Shown here piece after piece: positions 34,643 through 45,224 of a DNA stretch of 64,000 nucleotides. The notes beneath the pieces were generated by a model. It was not told the origin of the DNA. It searched no databases and saw only the letters and a program-made list of their open reading frames with translations. Positions within the stretch are counted from its first letter, which is position 1. Each line of letters begins with the position of its first letter. A program made the translations under genes and the position numbers. The stretch comes from Marsupella aquatica (Eukaryota; Marchantiophyta), in assembly GCA_973895155.1 (NCBI GenBank), contig OZ316894.1, forward strand, positions 14,880,001 through 14,944,000, read 5' to 3'.

Positions 34643-37600
34643 TCATAACTTGCAAGCAATGAATACATGATATTCATTCTCTATACTAGAGCTATCACAT
34701 AGTTGACAAACCCTCTTTTTCCTGTCAATATCCTTCCATCTCCCTTGTTCTACTTCAAGGTGGTGTGAGCTTAGTCTATACTGAGCAATAAGTTGTCTAA
34801 GTTGTACTGAGATAGTGCTAGATAAGTATTCTTGTTCTCGATATTTCTTCATGGGGTTCACATCTCTCATGTAGTATTGCTGCCGTGGGCTAGGTTCATG
34901 CCAAAGTTTGTGCAAAGCCTTTTGCTCAAGTTTTGCTCTTAGCTTGGTTGGGTGTGTTGGCCATTCATGTTCAGGAAAATCCCAAGCATGGGCCCACCTG
35001 CACACATCTGCATACCACCCTTTAGCTGAAGATGAGCGCAAGGCATGAAAAGGAAATCTGTTTTCCTCCAACTCTCTTACACGCATGATGTATTTGAGTG
35101 TGTGGAAGAGTGCCTCCACCTCCAAAGGAAACAAGCCTGCCTCTGCAAGTGTAAGTGCATATGGGGTTTGTGACTTGATCCCAAGCTCCATCTCAAGAAA
35201 TAGCTTTTGCAGCCCCTCAATCTGTTGCCACCCAGATTTAGACACACCTGCTCCCCAAATTGGTGCTCCATAAAGAATGACTGGTTTCACCAAAGCTCCA
35301 AAGAGATGTTTCCTTAACCTCCAAGTGTGTAGACCAGCTCTTTTGCATTTGTTCATGAATGCATAAAAAGCTCTGTACCCATTGGCAGCCCTAGATTTTA
35401 CACATGAGGCCCAACTCAAGTTTTGAGAGAACTCCACCCCAAGGTATTTGTAGGTCCTCACAAATTCCACCAGATTCCCTTGGAAGTAGAGCTCTGGATT
35501 TTGTCGTGTGCCAATGCCCAAACACTTGGTCTTCTTGAGGTTGACTACCATCCCTGTTGCTTGACAAAACTCCTCCAAGGCATTGAGATGTCTTTGCAAA
35601 GCTTCTTGAGCATGAGCAAGTAGGACCACATCATCTGCAAATATAAGAAGTTGGAGGACAAACCTACCCAATTGAGTGCCAACTCCACCATGCTCCTCCA
35701 AAATGTTGTGTAGCTGATCAATGAAGATGCCAAAGAGAGTTGGTGAGAGAGGACAACCTTGGATCACCCCAAGAGTGCTCCAGATTTCTTCAGAGGTTTC
35801 CTTTGAAAGTTTGATGCGCACTTCTTGGTACAATTTAGAAACAGCCAACCTGAGCTCTTCAGGCACTTCCAACTCCACCATCCTATCCCAAAGCTTGGAT
35901 CGGGAAACTTTGTCAAAGGCCTTGGAGAAGTCCACAAACAAGCAAAATAATGGTTTATGTGGAGATTTGGCCTTTTCACACAACACCCTCAAGCAGAGAA
36001 TGTGATCCATAGTGCTGAATTCTCTCCTAAAACCTGCTTGTGAAGGTGCCCTTTTCATCTCACTCTCCAACCAAGAGCTTAATCTGGCTTCAAGTAGTCC
36101 TCCCAAAACTTTAGCAAAAGTATTGCCTACCATGATGGTTCTGTAGTTGTGCACATCGTCCTTGTTGCCTGCCTTGAAGATAGGCACCACTCTTCTGGTC
36201 ATCCAAGCTTTAGGTAAACCTAAAGCCATTGCTTGATTCAGCTCATGCACCAAGTTTGTTAGTAAAGAGGGTCCTCCCCACAAAAGAAGCTCCAAGTTCA
36301 GGCCCAACAGATCTTTAGCTTTCCCATGTTGAATGTGGGAAAGATGCACCTTCACCTCCCTCTCTGTAAACTGAATGGTGTCCCCAAGGGGCAAAGGCAT
36401 GCCACTAGCATCTGGAAAGAAATACAAGGATGTGACATAGGTTACCAGGTCCTGGTGATCCAAGGGGGGAGTAGTCTTGCCTGATTGCATTCTCTCCCAA
36501 AAACGTTTTGGATGTTTGATGAACTCCTCACATAGTGATTGTTGATGACTCTTCAAGAAGCACCTCTTCTTGTGTTTGATGAAGTTCTTGTACATAGTGA
36601 ATGCCAAAAGTCTCTTTTCCCCTGAATGTGATCTTGCTTGCATCCTTGCTCTAGCACAATCCTCGTCAAACCAAGCCTTCATGTTTTGCTTTCTAGGGGG
36701 TTTGGTGGAGAAAGTAGAGGCTGCTGCTTGTGCTATGATTTCTGAGAGCTCAATCTGATCATCCAGGGTATGGAGAAGATGTTCAAAGTTGGCTTTGAAG
36801 ATGACTTCTCTATCAGGGTCTAGAAACAGAGGTTTGGGTACTGGCTTTCTATGCACTTTGTTTGGGATTGTGGTCAGGTCAAGATGGAACAACAAAGGCA
36901 AGTGTGAAGACTCTGGTTGTTGATCAAGTATTTGAAAGTCAACCACTCTAGTGGCAGAGGTAGGTGAGGCAAGAAGGTAATCAATGGTACTACATCCTTG
37001 TTTAGATCTAAAAGTGTAACCAGATGATTGGGGAAATCTCTCAAGCCCATTCAATATTCTTAGATTACAAGAAGCTCCCAAATGCAAAAAGTGACGTGTC
37101 ATGTCATTTGTTCTGGTGTCAAGAGCCTCTCTCACCCAAGGTATCTCTTCACTACATGATGACCAAGGTAAAGTTCCTAAGTCCTCACTTTCAGTAAATT
37201 GTTCATTAGATACCCTGGCATTAAAGTCCCCCACTATCCATGTCTCCCCTAGTGGTGATATATCATGAATGACTTGGATTAACCTATGAAATGGATAATG
37301 TGCATCAGCAATTCCCATCTTATAGACATTCATATTAAGGGGAGCAAAGTAGGTGACAATCAGAAATGATGGAGTACCTCTGGTATGAAGTCTCACCACC
37401 ATGAACTGCTTGCTGGGATCTTCATGTTCAATAGAGGTGATGTGTTGAAGTTGATTCTTGGTGTAGACAGCAATGCCTCCAAACCCTCTTCCCCGTGTGG
37501 TCTTCTTCTCATTGAAGATGGATTGTATGCAAGTAAAGCCTTTAATGCTAGGTAGAGCATTTCCCTCATATTCCCAAGTCTCCGTGAAAAGCAAGATGTC

Positions 37601-37669
37601 AAAATTCTCAAACAAAGGTTCCCCTCCAATTGCTGTTTCTATGGAAAGTCCTGAAACATTCCATGCCAT
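34643..37669 (-). CDS. LINE A2 ORF2: endonuclease-reverse transcriptase (C-terminal frameshift)
   Basis: About 1,008 aa from the ATG at 37,669, with endonuclease and RT fused in one frame, unlike A1. The motifs are as in A1, including FADDVVLL and the zinc motif CQLC...HVFIAC. A 2-base deletion near 34,647 relative to A1 ends the frame at CKL*, replacing the last ~60 residues present in A1. The core domains are complete, but whether the missing tail matters is unknown. Confidence 0.9.
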   Translation of the reverse strand: MAWNVSGLSIETAIGGEPLFENFDILLFTETWEYEGNALPSIKGFTCIQSIFNEKKTTRGRGFGGIAVYTKNQLQHITSIEHEDPSKQFMVVRLHTRGTPSFLIVTYFAPLNMNVYKMGIADAHYPFHRLIQVIHDISPLGETWIVGDFNARVSNEQFTESEDLGTLPWSSCSEEIPWVREALDTRTNDMTRHFLHLGASCNLRILNGLERFPQSSGYTFRSKQGCSTIDYLLASPTSATRVVDFQILDQQPESSHLPLLFHLDLTTIPNKVHRKPVPKPLFLDPDREVIFKANFEHLLHTLDDQIELSEIIAQAAASTFSTKPPRKQNMKAWFDEDCARARMQARSHSGEKRLLAFTMYKNFIKHKKRCFLKSHQQSLCEEFIKHPKRFWERMQSGKTTPPLDHQDLVTYVTSLYFFPDASGMPLPLGDTIQFTEREVKVHLSHIQHGKAKDLLGLNLELLLWGGPSLLTNLVHELNQAMALGLPKAWMTRRVVPIFKAGNKDDVHNYRTIMVGNTFAKVLGGLLEARLSSWLESEMKRAPSQAGFRREFSTMDHILCLRVLCEKAKSPHKPLFCLFVDFSKAFDKVSRSKLWDRMVELEVPEELRLAVSKLYQEVRIKLSKETSEEIWSTLGVIQGCPLSPTLFGIFIDQLHNILEEHGGVGTQLGRFVLQLLIFADDVVLLAHAQEALQRHLNALEEFCQATGMVVNLKKTKCLGIGTRQNPELYFQGNLVEFVRTYKYLGVEFSQNLSWASCVKSRAANGYRAFYAFMNKCKRAGLHTWRLRKHLFGALVKPVILYGAPIWGAGVSKSGWQQIEGLQKLFLEMELGIKSQTPYALTLAEAGLFPLEVEALFHTLKYIMRVRELEENRFPFHALRSSSAKGWYADVCRWAHAWDFPEHEWPTHPTKLRAKLEQKALHKLWHEPSPRQQYYMRDVNPMKKYREQEYLSSTISVQLRQLIAQYRLSSHHLEVEQGRWKDIDRKKRVCQLCDSSSIENEYHVFIACKL

Positions 37670-37690
37670 GACTCTCAAGGTCCCAATCCA

Positions 37691-38461
37691 TCATTTAGAA
37701 ACAACTCTCTTCTTATTGGTAACAACAGCTTGTCCATTGCGCAAGTAGGCTACCAATCCTTGGTCTTTGGCTACCCTCACCTTCTCAAGCTCAATTTTCC
37801 TTGCTTGGACTTGTGTGGGAGTCAGATCATCATCCAACCAAATCCTTAGCCCTTTAAGCATGCTCCTGTTAGCCATCACTCTAGCTTTCTCGGATTCAGC
37901 TGCAAACTTCACCAAGATTGGACGTGGAAGGTCCCCCTTCTTTTGCCCAATCCTATATGCTTGCAAAATGATAGGGTCATGCACTTTCATCTGAGATTGG
38001 AAGAATGAAATTGCTACCTTCTTGGTGTCTTCCTTCTCCTCCTCAACAAGGCCTGATATTTTGCAGTTGCTGACTCTTGCATGCTGGTTCTTGTGTTCTT
38101 CTTCTAGTGCTCTTCTCTCCTCCTCCTTGGCTTGGACAAATTCCATATGTGATTGTTTTGCAGCCTGTGCAAAGGTTTTGAGCTTCTCCTCAATCTCCCC
38201 TACAGCCTCATGTATCATTGATTTCTCTGGGCACATACTCTTCTCCATGTCTCCAAAACACGATGCAAGCAATGAGAGTTGCTTACCATTCTCCTGAGTT
38301 TGAGATCGAAGATCACTAATCAACCTCTTTTGCTTGACATTCTCATTCTTTAGCTCCGTCACCTCCTTGCTGAGCGTGGTAATCTCAATTGCGGAGTTTT
38401 CAGCCACAACTAAGATTTTCTCAAGCAAAGCCTTGAGATGGGCAATCTCCTCCGTTGCCAT
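37691..38461 (-). CDS. LINE A2 ORF1: L1 ORF1p-like protein
   Basis: 256 aa from the ATG at 38,461. It differs from A1 ORF1 at three visible residues (VVAENS, SMIHEA, SQMKVH). Coiled coil, RRM-like and C-terminal domains are intact. The ORF2 start lies 21 bp beyond the stop. Confidence 0.85.
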   Translation of the reverse strand: MATEEIAHLKALLEKILVVAENSAIEITTLSKEVTELKNENVKQKRLISDLRSQTQENGKQLSLLASCFGDMEKSMCPEKSMIHEAVGEIEEKLKTFAQAAKQSHMEFVQAKEEERRALEEEHKNQHARVSNCKISGLVEEEKEDTKKVAISFFQSQMKVHDPIILQAYRIGQKKGDLPRPILVKFAAESEKARVMANRSMLKGLRIWLDDDLTPTQVQARKIELEKVRVAKDQGLVAYLRNGQAVVTNKKRVVSK

Positions 38462-38529
38462 CACAAAGCTGAAACTGTTGTTAGAATGTACTCTTAGACG
38501 ACAAATAGAAATTGGGAGCAGTAGAGAAT

Positions 38530-38929
38530 GTCAGTTGCAGCTCTACCTTTGCCAGTGATACACTCTCGCTGTTTGCAACACTCTGCCAAAATCTGAGCTC
38601 AAACCGCAGCCGATTGCCCTTCCAACTCGAAGTGAAATTTCGCCCCAAGCTCAGAATCCCGAAACTGGACACGTAGCAGATCGTGCATGCTAAAGTGCAT
38701 ACCAAACGATGTCGGTTGCAGCTCTAACTTTGCCAGTGATACATTCTCGCTGTTTCCAATGCTCTGGCAAAGTCTGAGCTTAAACCGTAGCCAATTTCCC
38801 TTCCAACTCGAAGTGAAATTTTGCCCCAAGCTCAGAATTGCGAAACTGGAGACGTAACAGATCGTGCATGCTAAAGTGCATATCAAACAATGTCGGTTGC
38901 AGCTCTAACTTTGCCAGTGATACATTCTT
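38530..38929 (-). repeat. LINE A2 5' repeats, 2.2 units of 181 bp
   Basis: Landmark words GTCAGTTGCAG or GTCGGTTGCAG lie at 38,530, 38,711 and 38,892. The third unit breaks off inside TACATTCTT, where gypsy sequence resumes. Confidence 0.9.
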
Positions 38930-39206
38930 AGCATTAGACCATACAGTTACCATTCAGAACCAGCGTAAACTTGCTTATGATAAGAAGCTGCGCGTAGTGC
39001 AGTTAGATGTTGGTGATTTAGCATTAGTCTTTGATTCTCGTTCTATGCTATTTCTTGGGAAACTTCATACTCATTGGATTGGTCCTTACCGAGTTACACA
39101 CATCTGGGATAATGGTTCAGTTTCATTGACTACCTTAGATGGTCACCCACTTAACACTAGAATCAATGGGTTTAGGATTAAACGGTACTATGAGTCTTCC
39201 ATTTAG

Positions 39207-39588
39207 AATTCTACCTGGGACAGGTTGCAGTTTAAGTGGAGGGCGGTAGTTGTACTTAGTTAGAATTAGTGACCCTCCCTAGTAAGTATTCGGAATTTTT
39301 TCAATTTTTTTTAGTTACTTTCAGTTTTTACATTGGACGCTGTGAGCAGCGTCCATTGTAACTCGACATTGGGGAAGCGTCCACTTAGTTTACAAAGGAC
39401 GCCATGCGCAGCGTCCGCTTTTGTATTAGTTCAGTTGCATGAGATGCTGTGAGCCGATGACTAGGCGTCTTGTATGACGGCGGATTGCGACAGCTCAACG
39501 GGACGCTGAGGAGTAAGCAGTCGCGCTTTGATCTAGTTCACTATGGAACACGATTCTCACTGAGCCTACGGAGCTAACAAGTCACGCG
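39207..39588 (+). other. Post-pol non-coding segment with a purine tract and LTR-like hairpins
   Basis: AAGTGGAGGG at about 39,235 copies the polypurine tract that precedes the 3' LTR (42,729-42,738). GACGCT-type hairpins at 39,335-39,354 and 39,397-39,417 copy those of U3. The segment therefore looks like an internal, LTR-like control region ahead of the post-pol frame. Confidence 0.6.
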
Positions 39589-41208
39589 ATGGCGGAGACT
39601 GAGTTGACGACGCGACCAATACTCGCAGACATTCCATCGAATGCAGTGCATAGGCGGCAGTTGAAGACGGCTCTGGCAAAAATGGGCTTGAAGAAGCTGC
39701 TTCAACTTCCTTGGAAGATTTGCGAATTCAGCCTTATCGATCAAGGTGTCTGGGATGCTGAAGAAAGGATTGGTGTGCGCTCGCATCCCAGTGTTTGGAC
39801 TGAAGCGCTCATAGCGGAGGTCTATTCGACGCCGATGGAGGGCGAGGATTTATAGAAGGTTGACTGTGAGCCTCGGGTTTATGTAGAATCCTTCTTCGCT
39901 CCAGGATCTTTCAAGAGGCGGAATGGATGGCTAGCGGCGGACTGCTTAGATAATTCTCTGCAACGTCTATTTCAATTTCTGGCACCAATTTTCTACCCAA
40001 AAAGCCAGACGCGCATCACTCTTTTGTTCGCTGCAACGGTGATCTGTTCATTAGAACAGACGCAATCTATCAATTGGACGAAGGTTTTGCACCGAGTAAT
40101 TCATACTCAGGTCAAAAAAATTCATAGCAGGCTGAAAACGGGGAAAATAAGGTGTACCTACTTGGCCCCTTATTTAGCTCACATTTACCATAAGTATGAC
40201 TGTCTGCTTGCCTTGGAAAAAGATTTTTATCGCAACAATCAAAGAGCATCTACCGGTGAAGCAAATGATATGCCTGAAGTACGAGAAGTCTGAGCCAATT
40301 CCACAGTGGTAGAGCTATGTGCAATACTCGACTGTGAGGAACCTGAACTGGTGGGTGAAGTTTGGAAATTGAAAGAGACAAGAGCATCAGCTGAAGGGAG
40401 TGACGATCCGATTCTTCACCAACCAAGAGAGGCTCAAGTTGCCGAAGATGTTCCTTCAGCAATGCCAACAGGGTTGGAGCATTCTATGTCACCTCGACTC
40501 TCGCCTTCACCTTGTGCTGCCAAGCCTATTTATGATTTTGATCAGGATAATTCTGCTTCTCGGAAGAATGTTGAAGATGAGGTGAGGGTGGATGAAGAAG
40601 GCTTTTCAGGGGAACCTCTTCAACATTCTACTGCTGAGGACGAGTATGATAGATTTACTTCTACCCCTGTTTTGGTTCCCATAGAGGCAAATAGTGATGC
40701 TTTGCAGGCTTTACAGGAATATGATTCATCCGACTCTCTTAGTTCTAGCCCAAGTATAGGTGAAATCCCTCTGGTCCAGGAGTCAGTAGAACCTTTGGCA
40801 ATATTAAGCTCAGAGATTGTGAAGCTGGTTAAAGTTGATTCGGAGGATGCAATTGTAGATATAGACGAAGTAGGTGATCCAGTGACTTCTCCCCAATCTG
40901 TCGCAAGATCCCCTGCCTGGCCTACACCTAGTTCACTCATATCGATTCCTTTGGATATAACTAAAGAATTAGATGAGGCAATAGCCGAGATAGGAGCTCC
41001 TTCATTTCCACCTGTAAAATGGGTTTCTCCTGAAGATGAGTTGATTGAAGGAGGCTCTGCTGGTTTTCCGAGTCGCAATCAGGTATCTGGGAATAGGGGT
41101 ATATCTGTACCCATATTGGTACCCGAGCACCCGTTTCGACAACCAGCTCAACACCAGTTTTGTTGGCTACAAACGAGGGTAAACACATTCGGGAGGAGTT
41201 TTCAGTGA
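39589..41208 (+). pseudogene. Post-pol frame, part 1 (LPWxxC-type protein), two internal stops
   Basis: It starts at an ATG (39,589) and stays in one frame through a TAG at 39,853-39,855 and a TGA at 40,291-40,293 until 41,208. The first third has KMGLKKLLQLPWKICEFSL, then INWTKVLHRVIHTQVKKIH and YLAPYLAHIYHKY. The order and spacing recall the core of the 18.9-21.0 kb frame. The rest is acidic and Ser/Glu/Pro-rich. The position matches the env-like gene of Athila elements, but I see no signal peptide or membrane span. Family not recognised. Confidence 0.55.
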
Positions 41209-42173
41209 CGTATACTCGAAAACTTTGGAAACGGTTGCGCCATGCTATCAGTCGACAGACCTTTCCTGAAGCATCTTCCTAGGATTTTGAACAGGGAGAG
41301 GCACCTATCGGGACAGACGAGCTACCCCTTCCTGTACTTTTGGCAGATCGAACTAACCAGGAAGTCTCTTTACCTAGCGATAATTTTGAAGAAGAACTTC
41401 CTGTTTTAGTACCAATGCATCCCACTGCAGATCAACCAGCTGCTATTGCAAGAGAAGATTTTGAACCACTGGAGCCAGAACCTTCTGCTCCTTCGTCTCC
41501 TGTTACATTGCCAATTCGGCCAGTTAAGAAGTCAGTGATCCCTTCCGCTATGCCAGATGTAATTTTCCGTTGGATAGGAGCACCAAGTGACGGGGAAGAA
41601 GACGAAGACCCTCGCATTATCAGAGTACCTCCTCGACTTTGGCATACAGTGGATTTATCACCTCAAAATCCTATCCCTAACTTGGCTTCAATTCACAGGT
41701 GGGAGAAGAAACATTTTCGGGTAGCTTTTCGACATCTGGAGATGGAGAGCATTTTGCAGCAGCAGCAGATTTTGCCAATAACAACCCATCCGAGGATTCG
41801 TAGTTTGATTCGCACATATAAACCTGGAAAGGCGGTTCCTCCCATTGATAAGGACAGACGACATAAGTTTTCGGAGTTCAAAATTTGGTGTTGGGTGTAT
41901 ATGCTTCGACGAGCTCAAGCTCCATTTCCACCCATTGTGCCGGAAATTCCATGGCCCTATCCATACTATGTTTGGGTTTGTCCTGATGGGTTTGCTATTC
42001 CAATTAAATATGAGAAGGAGCTTGTTAAGCTAATGGAACAGTTGATTACAAAACAATGTATGCTACCGACTTCCCAAGGGTTCAAGTCGCTTAGGTGTTT
42101 AGCATTCCTACCTATTATTCCTTCTTATCCGGATGTGATTATTCAAGGTATTTTGTCTAGGACACATATTTGA
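41180..42173 (+). pseudogene. Post-pol frame, part 2 (shifted frame)
   Basis: A frame change near 41,170-41,200 moves reading to another phase. It passes a TAG at 41,278-41,280 and is open to 42,173. It encodes an acidic linker followed by an aromatic- and proline-rich basic part (WEKKHFRVAFRHLEMES, then VPEIPWPYPYYVWVCPDGF). Probably the C-terminal continuation of part 1. No known domain was recognised. Confidence 0.5.
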
Positions 42174-42185
42174 AGGACACCATTT

Positions 42186-42663
42186 ATGAGAGATATCAAA
42201 CGGTGTTGTCATTTATATGTATATAAGCCGTTACTTTTGCAGCATCCTGCATTTGTTTCCTTCTTTCTCCTTCGAATTGATATTTATCTGCTCATGTGGA
42301 ACATCAAAGCTACTATGGATTGTTGGAGTTCTTTACCCCGTGCTTTCCAACATTCCTTTGAAGGCAAGATCAAGCTGGGAGGACATGCTATTCAACACTT
42401 TGTTATTGATCCAGGCTCTCGAATTAATTTCCTCTCCCATAGACTGTGCCAGCAATTTGTTCATCAAGAAGTACAGCCCATATCTGCTCATATATCAATC
42501 GATGGACGAATCATTAAATCTTTGGGGGAGAGTTAAAGGAATCCCAATACAGATCGGAGAAGAATTCCATGACCTCGATTTTTATCTTCTGGATCCGGAT
42601 ATCTCCCAACTCCCGTCAATGATTTTGAACACTACTTGGATTATTAAGCCAGAAGATTATTAA
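42186..42663 (+). pseudogene. Retropepsin-like remnant downstream of pol
   Basis: Two overlapping frames, separated by a frameshift near 42,500-42,540, together show KIKLGGHAIQHFVIDPGSRI, then NFLSHRLCQQF, and later GIPIQIGEEFHDLDFYLLD. This is the layout of a pepsin-type retroviral protease (DxGS, then hydrophobic strands), distinct from the VDGGAS protease at the end of gag-pro. It is decayed and probably inactive. The assignment rests on the motif pattern only. Confidence 0.45.
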
Positions 42664-42726
42664 TGAAGAACATGTCACTCGCTTCTGATTCAATTCGGTC
42701 ATGTCTTGTGGGGACACGGCAAAATT

Positions 42727-42740
42727 TAAGTGGAGGGCTA
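42727..42740 (+). other. Polypurine tract before the 3' LTR
   Basis: AAGTGGAGGGCTA directly precedes the LTR start TGTGG. This is the expected site for plus-strand priming. A similar tract lies just after pol at about 39,235. Confidence 0.75.
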
Positions 42741-44058
42741 TGTGGTATGGGTGTCCCTGCAATTTTTTCTGGAAACTTGTTTATTTTTAGCATATCTCAA
42801 GATTTACTTACACTTTAGACGCCTCCGGCCAACATTTACTTGTTCTGGACACTTATAGAAATATTTGACATCTCCGACTTTCCTGACGATTCCTGGTGTA
42901 CTTTGCCCGGTGCTGTGACTAGCGTCCGTTTCTTTTACTCATGATGCTTTTGAGCAGCGCCCGACCGCCACCAAGACTCTATGAGGATTTCACACGACGC
43001 TGTGAGCAGCGTCCACCCTAGTATTGACACTGTGAGCAGCGTCCGTTGGTTTTACTTAAGACGCTTTCAGCAGCATCCGCTTCTACTCACAACGCTTCTA
43101 GCAGCGTCCGCTCGTCACTTAGACTTATTTTTTGAAGTAGATTACTAGTAGAGTAGTATTTTGCCACCCTAGAAGTACTTATGCTGTAAGAACCCTTGTT
43201 TAGTTTTAAGCTTGGAAAGGCATGACTGTTCTTGCCTCCTCCATTTTTGGATTCCAGCACTTATAAGATAGAGTAGAGTGCTCATTTGAAGTAGAGAGAA
43301 ATAGACTTAATACTGTATTCAGAATTGAGTCTTCTGAATAGTTTCCTCCTCCTTCCATTGTAACAAGGCATGCTGTGAGTGTTTTGTATGGAAGTAAAGC
43401 TGTATTGATTGAAGTTGAGATTGAATTCAAGAGATTCCTGTGGTGATTGAATTCAATTACAGATTTCTGAAACTCGTATTGAATTCACTGCTAGGCTTGC
43501 TTGCAGAGTCGGGATTCGCTAGCCAATTCAAGAATAGTTAATGATAAATGAGAAGTAAATTCTGATTCTCAGAGTAGTCAGTACCGTTGCTTTGATTCAT
43601 AGTTTAGAGTTTGACTGAATTGCGCATCGCTGACGTCAAACCATGTTGACGGCATTTTAAATCATATCATTCATTTGCAACCAGAAAGCTTCTAGTTCAT
43701 CAGATTGAGAATTCCATTATCATTAACCTTTGTGTTTTGAAGCGTGAGATTGATGAATTATGAGACAGATTTCATGTCTACACTGAGCCCTAATCCTTTC
43801 TGAAGGAGTGGCAGTAGCAGCTTGTAGTCTCTAAATCCTTACTCATTTCTTCTTTGATTCATAAATCAGGAGTTCAGTTACTTGGTTGTTTGTTTATTTG
43901 ATTTTTCGTTGAAAAGTGAAGTCAGCATAGAGCTCAGGGCTCTAAATCACTCAGAGTGATAAAAGTTATACAATTCATTCTGAAATCTATTCTTAAAGGG
44001 ATCGAAACCCTGGTTTTAGGTGAGAAGAGTCACTTTTGATACTTAGCACTATACGACA
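42741..44058 (+). repeat. 3' LTR of the gypsy element
   Basis: It is 1,318 bp, TGTGG...GACA, followed by GAATC (44,059-44,063). Differences from the 5' LTR include about 30 substitutions, many of C/T or G/A type inside CG-containing hairpins, a 3-bp insertion near 43,240 and a short deletion near 43,600. Confidence 0.95.
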
Positions 44059-44063
44059 GAATC

Positions 44064-45077
44064 TCTACCTTGCCAAGGTAGGGCTAAGCTTGAGAAGGGA
44101 GAGGTGGTCCATGCTTAGTGTGGAGAATGTGTAGTGAACTTTTATTGTAAAGGTGATACAATAAAATGAGACTTGTCAATCTTCATTGTGACCATTAAGT
44201 GTGAGTGCATTTGAAGTATATGAGAGCAAGAGAAGAGTCCATGCTATGGTGTAATCTTGGTCTAAGCTCAAAGGGGATGTGCCAATACAAAACCAAGGCC
44301 AAGGAGGCAAGGTTAAGGTAGAGCACTACTTTGAGACTTAGAAAGGATTATAGCTTGAGGGTGGAAAGTACTTTGCTTGGTGTGTGGTGTTAACAAGAAG
44401 TAAGAACAAGAGGAAGAGTCCTTAGATAGAGGAGCCTTCTCTAGAGCTCAAAGGGGATGTGTGGACCCAAACCAACGCCAGGGGGGGCAAGGTTGAGGAG
44501 TAACACTACTTCGAGGGTCTTGAGGAGACTTAAGCTTGAAGAGGAAAGTACTTTGGGTGTTTGGGTGAGAATCTACTCTAAGGTGACAGCTTGGAGTGGA
44601 GATCCCCCTTGCTGATCTTTGGAGTAGAGGAGAGGGGAAGGGTGTGAGTGCAAAAGTAGTCAAAGGGACTGCCTCTCTAGAAGTGGAGAGTTGAAACTAC
44701 TTATGTATGGAGTGATTAGACATTGTAAGCACATTTCAAAAGTTTTGTCAATCCTTTGTGACCCTGGTATGACATGGAGCAGGTAGTAGGTAGTTTTTTG
44801 GGAGAAAAGCCACTTAAGCTCCTTGACAAGTGTTTGACACTTGTGTGGAAACCATAGTACTAGTTGTAGTTAAGTTGACCTACGGTTAAGATAGAAACTT
44901 AACCCGGGTTAAGGATTAGCGGGAAAGTAGTTATGTTTGGGTTAAGTTCCAAGGTGACCACTAACCTGAGTTAGCACCTTAGGCCTGGTTTGGTTTGGCT
45001 TGGGTTGGTTTGGAGCCCTGGGGTGTTGAAATAAAGAGGAGAACCAGGGGGGCTATCTCCTCACTTGTTCACTTGCA
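44064..45077. other. Non-coding flank with an imperfect 174-bp tandem duplication
   Basis: Two units beginning at GCTCAAAGGGGATGTG (about 44,268 and 44,443) share GGCAAGGTT, ACACTACTT and GAAAGTACTTTG words in the same order. A third, weaker relative may start near 44,085. No frame is convincing. It is the right-hand flank of the gypsy insertion site. Confidence 0.6.
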
Positions 45078-45224
45078 CATGTAGTAGTGTTGTTGACTAC
45101 AGTGATTGTATCTGATTGTAATTTGCCATTTCCGAATAGAGACGATGATCCACCTCAGGAAATAATTGCAGATGCAGTAGGATCTCTTGTGCTTTGGCCA
45201 TCAGAGTGTGTTAGTCTGCAGTGA
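45078..45224 (+). mobile_element. Captured CACTA fragment (end of TNPA-like coding sequence)
   Basis: 147 bp match 14,481-14,627 with three substitutions, from CATGTAGTAG through the stop codon TGA. It carries no CACTA terminus. It joins LINE sequence directly at 45,224/45,225. The LINE A1 sequence has CAGTGATACATG at this point, so the junction sits in 3-6 bp of shared sequence. Confidence 0.92.

Larger units (their letters stand above)
34332..38929 (-). mobile_element. LINE A2, nested in the gypsy integrase
   Basis: Same family and order as A1: (ATTACC)n tail at 34,332-34,353, ORF2, ORF1, and 2.2 repeat units at the 5' end, where it is truncated. It splits the integrase between EEVRLL and ALDHTV. 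A TTA shared by both borders suggests a 3-bp target duplication. It is younger than the gypsy insertion. Confidence 0.93.
31636..39206 (+). pseudogene. pol: pol of the gypsy element: RT, RNase H, integrase; split by a LINE
   Basis: The frame 31,636-34,191 encodes reverse transcriptase (YPLPFIDLVLD, MMPFGLCNAPGTFQRI, catalytic FIDDF at 32,478), RNase H (HVFIDSSAFYIGANLSQ, where DSS replaces the usual DAS) and integrase. The integrase has an H/C zinc region (HYAV...CDPCQRIGK) and DDE residues in WGIDFIGP, SDRGLHFL and LTERANG. A one-base deletion near 34,177-34,182 shifts the frame ahead of YLTYGLNSIIPIEFL. LINE A2 then interrupts at 34,331. The integrase end resumes at 38,930 (ALDHTVTIQNQRK, GKLHTHWIGPYRV, stop at 39,206). 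No chromodomain is present. Confidence 0.92.
26014..44058 (+). mobile_element. Complete Ty3/gypsy LTR retrotransposon (Ogre/Tat/Athila-like), 18.0 kb including a nested LINE
   Basis: LTRs at 26,014-27,336 and 42,741-44,058 start TGTGG and end GACA. They flank a tRNA-Asp-type primer site, a 1.2-kb leader, gag-pro, pol (RT, RNase H, integrase), a 3.5-kb post-pol region and a polypurine tract. The target duplication is GAATC. The integrase end has no chromodomain. The tRNA-Asp primer, large size and extra post-pol coding match the non-chromoviral OTA branch. Excluding LINE A2 (about 4.6 kb) the element is about 13.4 kb. The LTRs differ at about 30 positions plus small indels by eye. pol has a frameshift and the LINE, so the element is not autonomous now. 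Confidence 0.93.

Noticed and set aside
39589-42173. Retroviral env gene in the post-pol frame
   Set aside because: The position fits, but no signal peptide, furin-like site or transmembrane helix can be seen; left as unassigned.
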